NCBI GenBank assembly: GCA_963995525.1
Contig: OZ023205.1
Span: 48,815,988-48,879,987 of the forward strand
Length of the DNA stretch: 64,000 nucleotides
Direction of reading: 5' to 3'
DNA from: Escarpia spicata
Taxonomy: Eukaryota; Annelida; Polychaeta; Sabellida; Siboglinidae
The position numbers and the translations under genes are program-made. Below, in pieces: positions 61,644 through 64,000 of this stretch (its first letter is position 1; each line of letters opens with the position of its first letter). The notes beneath the pieces are model-generated. The model had not been told where the DNA came from and ran no database searches. It was given only the letters and a program-made list of their open reading frames with translations.

Positions 61644-61765
61644 CATTCCACTCATCGCCAGTCTGTGCATTGGAAGCTTCGTTGTCCTGCTCTGCTTTGT
61701 GATTGGCTGTTTTGTTTGCCGGTGCTGCCCTCTACACAAGAGCCGCAAATCACGTGGAAATAACA
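61644..61765 (+). CDS. Shisa-family protein, transmembrane exon
   Basis: A 122-base internal exon between TTCCGTGTTCCAG and a strong CA|GTGAGT donor. Its first base completes the CA left by the previous exon, giving a His codon in frame. The exon ends with one base of the next codon (phase 1). It encodes about 40 residues: a hydrophobic span from IPLIASL to GCFVC, about 24 residues with several internal cysteines, then CRCC as a likely palmitoylation site, then a basic stretch (HKSRKSR). This is the standard Shisa arrangement of ectodomain, single membrane span, juxtamembrane cysteines and basic stop-transfer. The proline-rich cytoplasmic tail with PY motifs, usual for the family, is expected in exons beyond the right edge; I found none up to 64,000. 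The upstream branch point must lie in or at the edge of the 32-bp repeat. Confidence 0.88.
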
Positions 61766-63660
61766 GTGAGTGTCCGATGTATTATTTTTTTCGTCTGTCC
61801 GATAATCAGAGCAACAGCCCAGAATGTCATAATAAGTCAAATTAATTTAGCATTTCCATTGATGAGAGGTCTTAGTTAAAACCCAGTTATTATTAATTAT
61901 TCAGAGGTAAGAAATGTGATAATTACAAAAAAGTTAGTAGATATACAATGTCCCATGGAGTATATGCTAGCCGACTACGAAATGCAGATCTAAATAAGTA
62001 AAATTTATTGCGATACAATAACACAATATAAACTAACAGACCCCAAATTGCAGGCCCAAATAAAGTAAGTTTACCGAGATGCAATGTCCCAACAGACCAA
62101 CAAACCTCCATCAGAATCTACACTGCAATCTTGTTCCTTACCCATAATTCCAAGCATCTTATTTACAGATGTTCTGAATCGTCTCGGTAGGTAGACCTCT
62201 ATCCTTGGAATGTTTTGGTAGAATCAAGAAGACTGCAGGTTGCATAATTAAATCATCCGTGATATTCAGTAGCTCCTAATTAGTGGCCGACACGTGTCTT
62301 GGTATTTTGTTAACTGATTATACCCGGCCCGCCCTCCTGACTTCCCGTCGTCTCCACAGGTAAATATGCCTGCCAGGCTGACTGCCCGCTGTCTCCCCAT
62401 GCAAATGTGTTCGATAGCTTGTCCATATCCTTCCTGGGGTGTGCCAAGGCAGGTCTGTTGTTGTCAGAATTAACATTTGGGGGTAGGCGGCCATTTTACA
62501 TTGTGAATACCCGCTTGTGTGAATCACAAAGTAGAGTTTTGTAAACAGCTGCAGAGGTGCCAAAATAACAGTAGAATAGATTCATCTTTCTGCCAGCAGT
62601 TGCCTGTCATTGAGTCATGCGTCTGGCACAGTTGACACTCACAAATGTCACCAGTGTCTGTGACAGCACAGCTGATGACATGACAACTGTCAGTATCACT
62701 GCAACTGTCAAGGGGGGAGGGTGAAAGTGTCTCCCTATCTCATCACTGGGTGACAAACAGACATGTCTTCACACCAATGTCTGTTGAACAGATTTCTCAC
62801 TTATCACCCTGTGCCAATGTCACTGTATGTACACGTATTCTAGAAATATACAAATTCACTCACAAAGATAAACTACAAAATAGTTTTGCTTGTTTTAGCA
62901 GCTAAATTTTCCAAACATGCCTCACATAAATAACTGTACATTTGTCCTAATTTCTTTGCCTTTCTGTGACATGTATGTCATGTTTATTAACTGTGAGATT
63001 TTCCTTCTAATCCGCCACCCTTTACCCTGCAGTTATTTTTTGGATTGTATGTAAAACCGTAAACACAAACATTTATTAAAATTTAAAATTATATTAAAAG
63101 AAATACCACTATTATTGTTATACCAGTATTTACAATTTTTACTTAGATTTCATCACAGTAAACTTCATGTTTGTTGTTTAAAAAAATTCTCAGTCAGTAT
63201 CAATCTGTAATCTTTATAAAAATCAAGGATTCAGCCTCCCTAAATACACCATATAGTCACTACCCCTCCCAACAAATCATCCATAATTTCTCCCCTGTGC
63301 CCTTGTCAACCCAATTTTCCACCTGAGTAGTTCAAACTATCCAGGCTGGGAAAAATGCCCAGATCCTTCCCCCTGGATGGCAGAAGGTTGTAACTTGTGT
63401 CCCTCCTGGGGAGTAGGGACCCAATCATCAATCATTGTCCCTGTCAGCAGCTGACTTCTGGTGACATTCCTGTGACATTCTTGTTCCCCTGTCTTGTCAT
63501 ATGTGACAGACTGTCAAAGGTCATGTCAGCTGTGTTTTTTGGCTGTCTGTGGTGACAGGGTGAGGGAGCAGTGCAGGTGGTCAGGAGGGGATGACGTGTA
63601 ATCACTTGAATAAGGGGGGGTCTGTGGGAACAGTGGCTGGGATGGAGGAAGACAAGTGGA

Positions 63661-63663
<3 letters not shown>
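61766..63663 (+). other. Downstream Shisa intron (open-ended)
   Basis: Starts GTGAGT. It contains a weak ~64-bp duplication at about 61,970-62,095 (GCAGATCTAAATAAGTAA against GCAGGCCCAAATAAAGTAAG) and a cluster of TGACA/TGTCA motifs at 62,625-62,825. No further exon with good splice sites was seen before the purine tract. Confidence 0.55.
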
Positions 63664-63714
<51 letters not shown>

Positions 63715-63716
63715 GA

Positions 63717-63777
<61 letters not shown>

Positions 63778-64000
63778 AGGGAGGGAGGGAGGGAGGGAGG
63801 GAGGGAGGGAGGGAGGGAGGGAGGGAGGGAGGGAGGGAGGGAGGGAGGGAGGGAGGGAGGGAGGGAGGGAGGGAGGGAGGGAGGGAGGGAGGGAGGGAGG
63901 GAGGGAGGGAGGGAGGGAGGGAGGGAGGGAGGGAGGGAGGGGAGGGAGGGAGGGAGGGGAGGGAGGAGGGAGGGGAGGGAGGGAGGGAGGGAGGGAGGGA
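63664..64000. repeat. GA then GGGA purine tract, runs off the window
   Basis: About 105 bases of mostly AGAG with GGGA interruptions, then more than 200 bases of nearly pure GGGA tetramer with a few length-changing errors after 63,930. It is purine-only on the + strand and reaches the last base, so its true length is unknown. Confidence 0.97.

Overview
The window looks like animal nuclear DNA: AT-rich, intron-dominated, CpG-poor over most of its length, and crowded with microsatellites, minisatellites, SINE-like and MITE-like repeats. I see no bacterial-style genes, rRNA, intact tRNA genes, CRISPR arrays or recognisable viral genes. The tRNA-derived SINEs, the abundant minisatellites and a single widely split Shisa-family gene fit an invertebrate, perhaps a lophotrochozoan such as a mollusc. 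That placement is an inference, not something the sequence proves.

Layout. Positions 1 to about 47,200 are a gene desert in which I can support no protein-coding exon. Its structured content is: a ~43-bp repeat (3.2-3.55 kb), a GACA/GATG higher-order array with three ~440-510 bp units (8.33-9.96 kb), a pyrimidine tract (11.3-11.55 kb), a pair of related ~180-bp MITEs (15.03-15.21 and 34.44-34.62 kb), a CA/TG array (18.46-18.90 kb), two tRNA-derived SINEs (23.55-23.90 and 27.85-28.16 kb), a 41-bp minisatellite with 14 copies (24.09-24.68 kb) and a CGTG array (35.75 kb). CpG-richer, high-complexity blocks (17.0-17.46, 43.3-43.92, 45.16-45.69 kb) could be cis-regulatory.

From about 47.2 kb to the right edge the window is genic on the + strand. 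A CpG-richer stretch (47.22-48.34 kb) ends in a short candidate first coding exon (48,345-48,384). This exon has an in-frame upstream stop, a G at -3 and a phase-1 donor, and encodes a very basic 13-residue peptide. It resembles the short first exons of zinc-finger repressors of the Teashirt/SALL/FOG type, but it is also phase-compatible with the next exon. Two clear exons of a Shisa-family (STMC6 superfamily) membrane adaptor follow: the six-cysteine ectodomain exon (49,772-49,949) and the transmembrane exon (61,644-61,765). The joining codon between them is in phase, and coding continues beyond the window. Neither the signal-peptide exon nor the C-terminal exons are securely found.

The most striking non-gene structure is a perfect 148-bp inverted repeat (47,838-47,985 and 48,861-49,008, 875 bp apart) that brackets the candidate first exon. 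The right arm sits inside a degenerate ~60-bp repeat and looks like the inserted copy. The 11.7-kb Shisa intron carries four unrelated minisatellites (45, 53, 44 and 32 bp). The last of these runs almost into the 3' splice site of the transmembrane exon. The window ends inside a long GA/GGGA purine tract.
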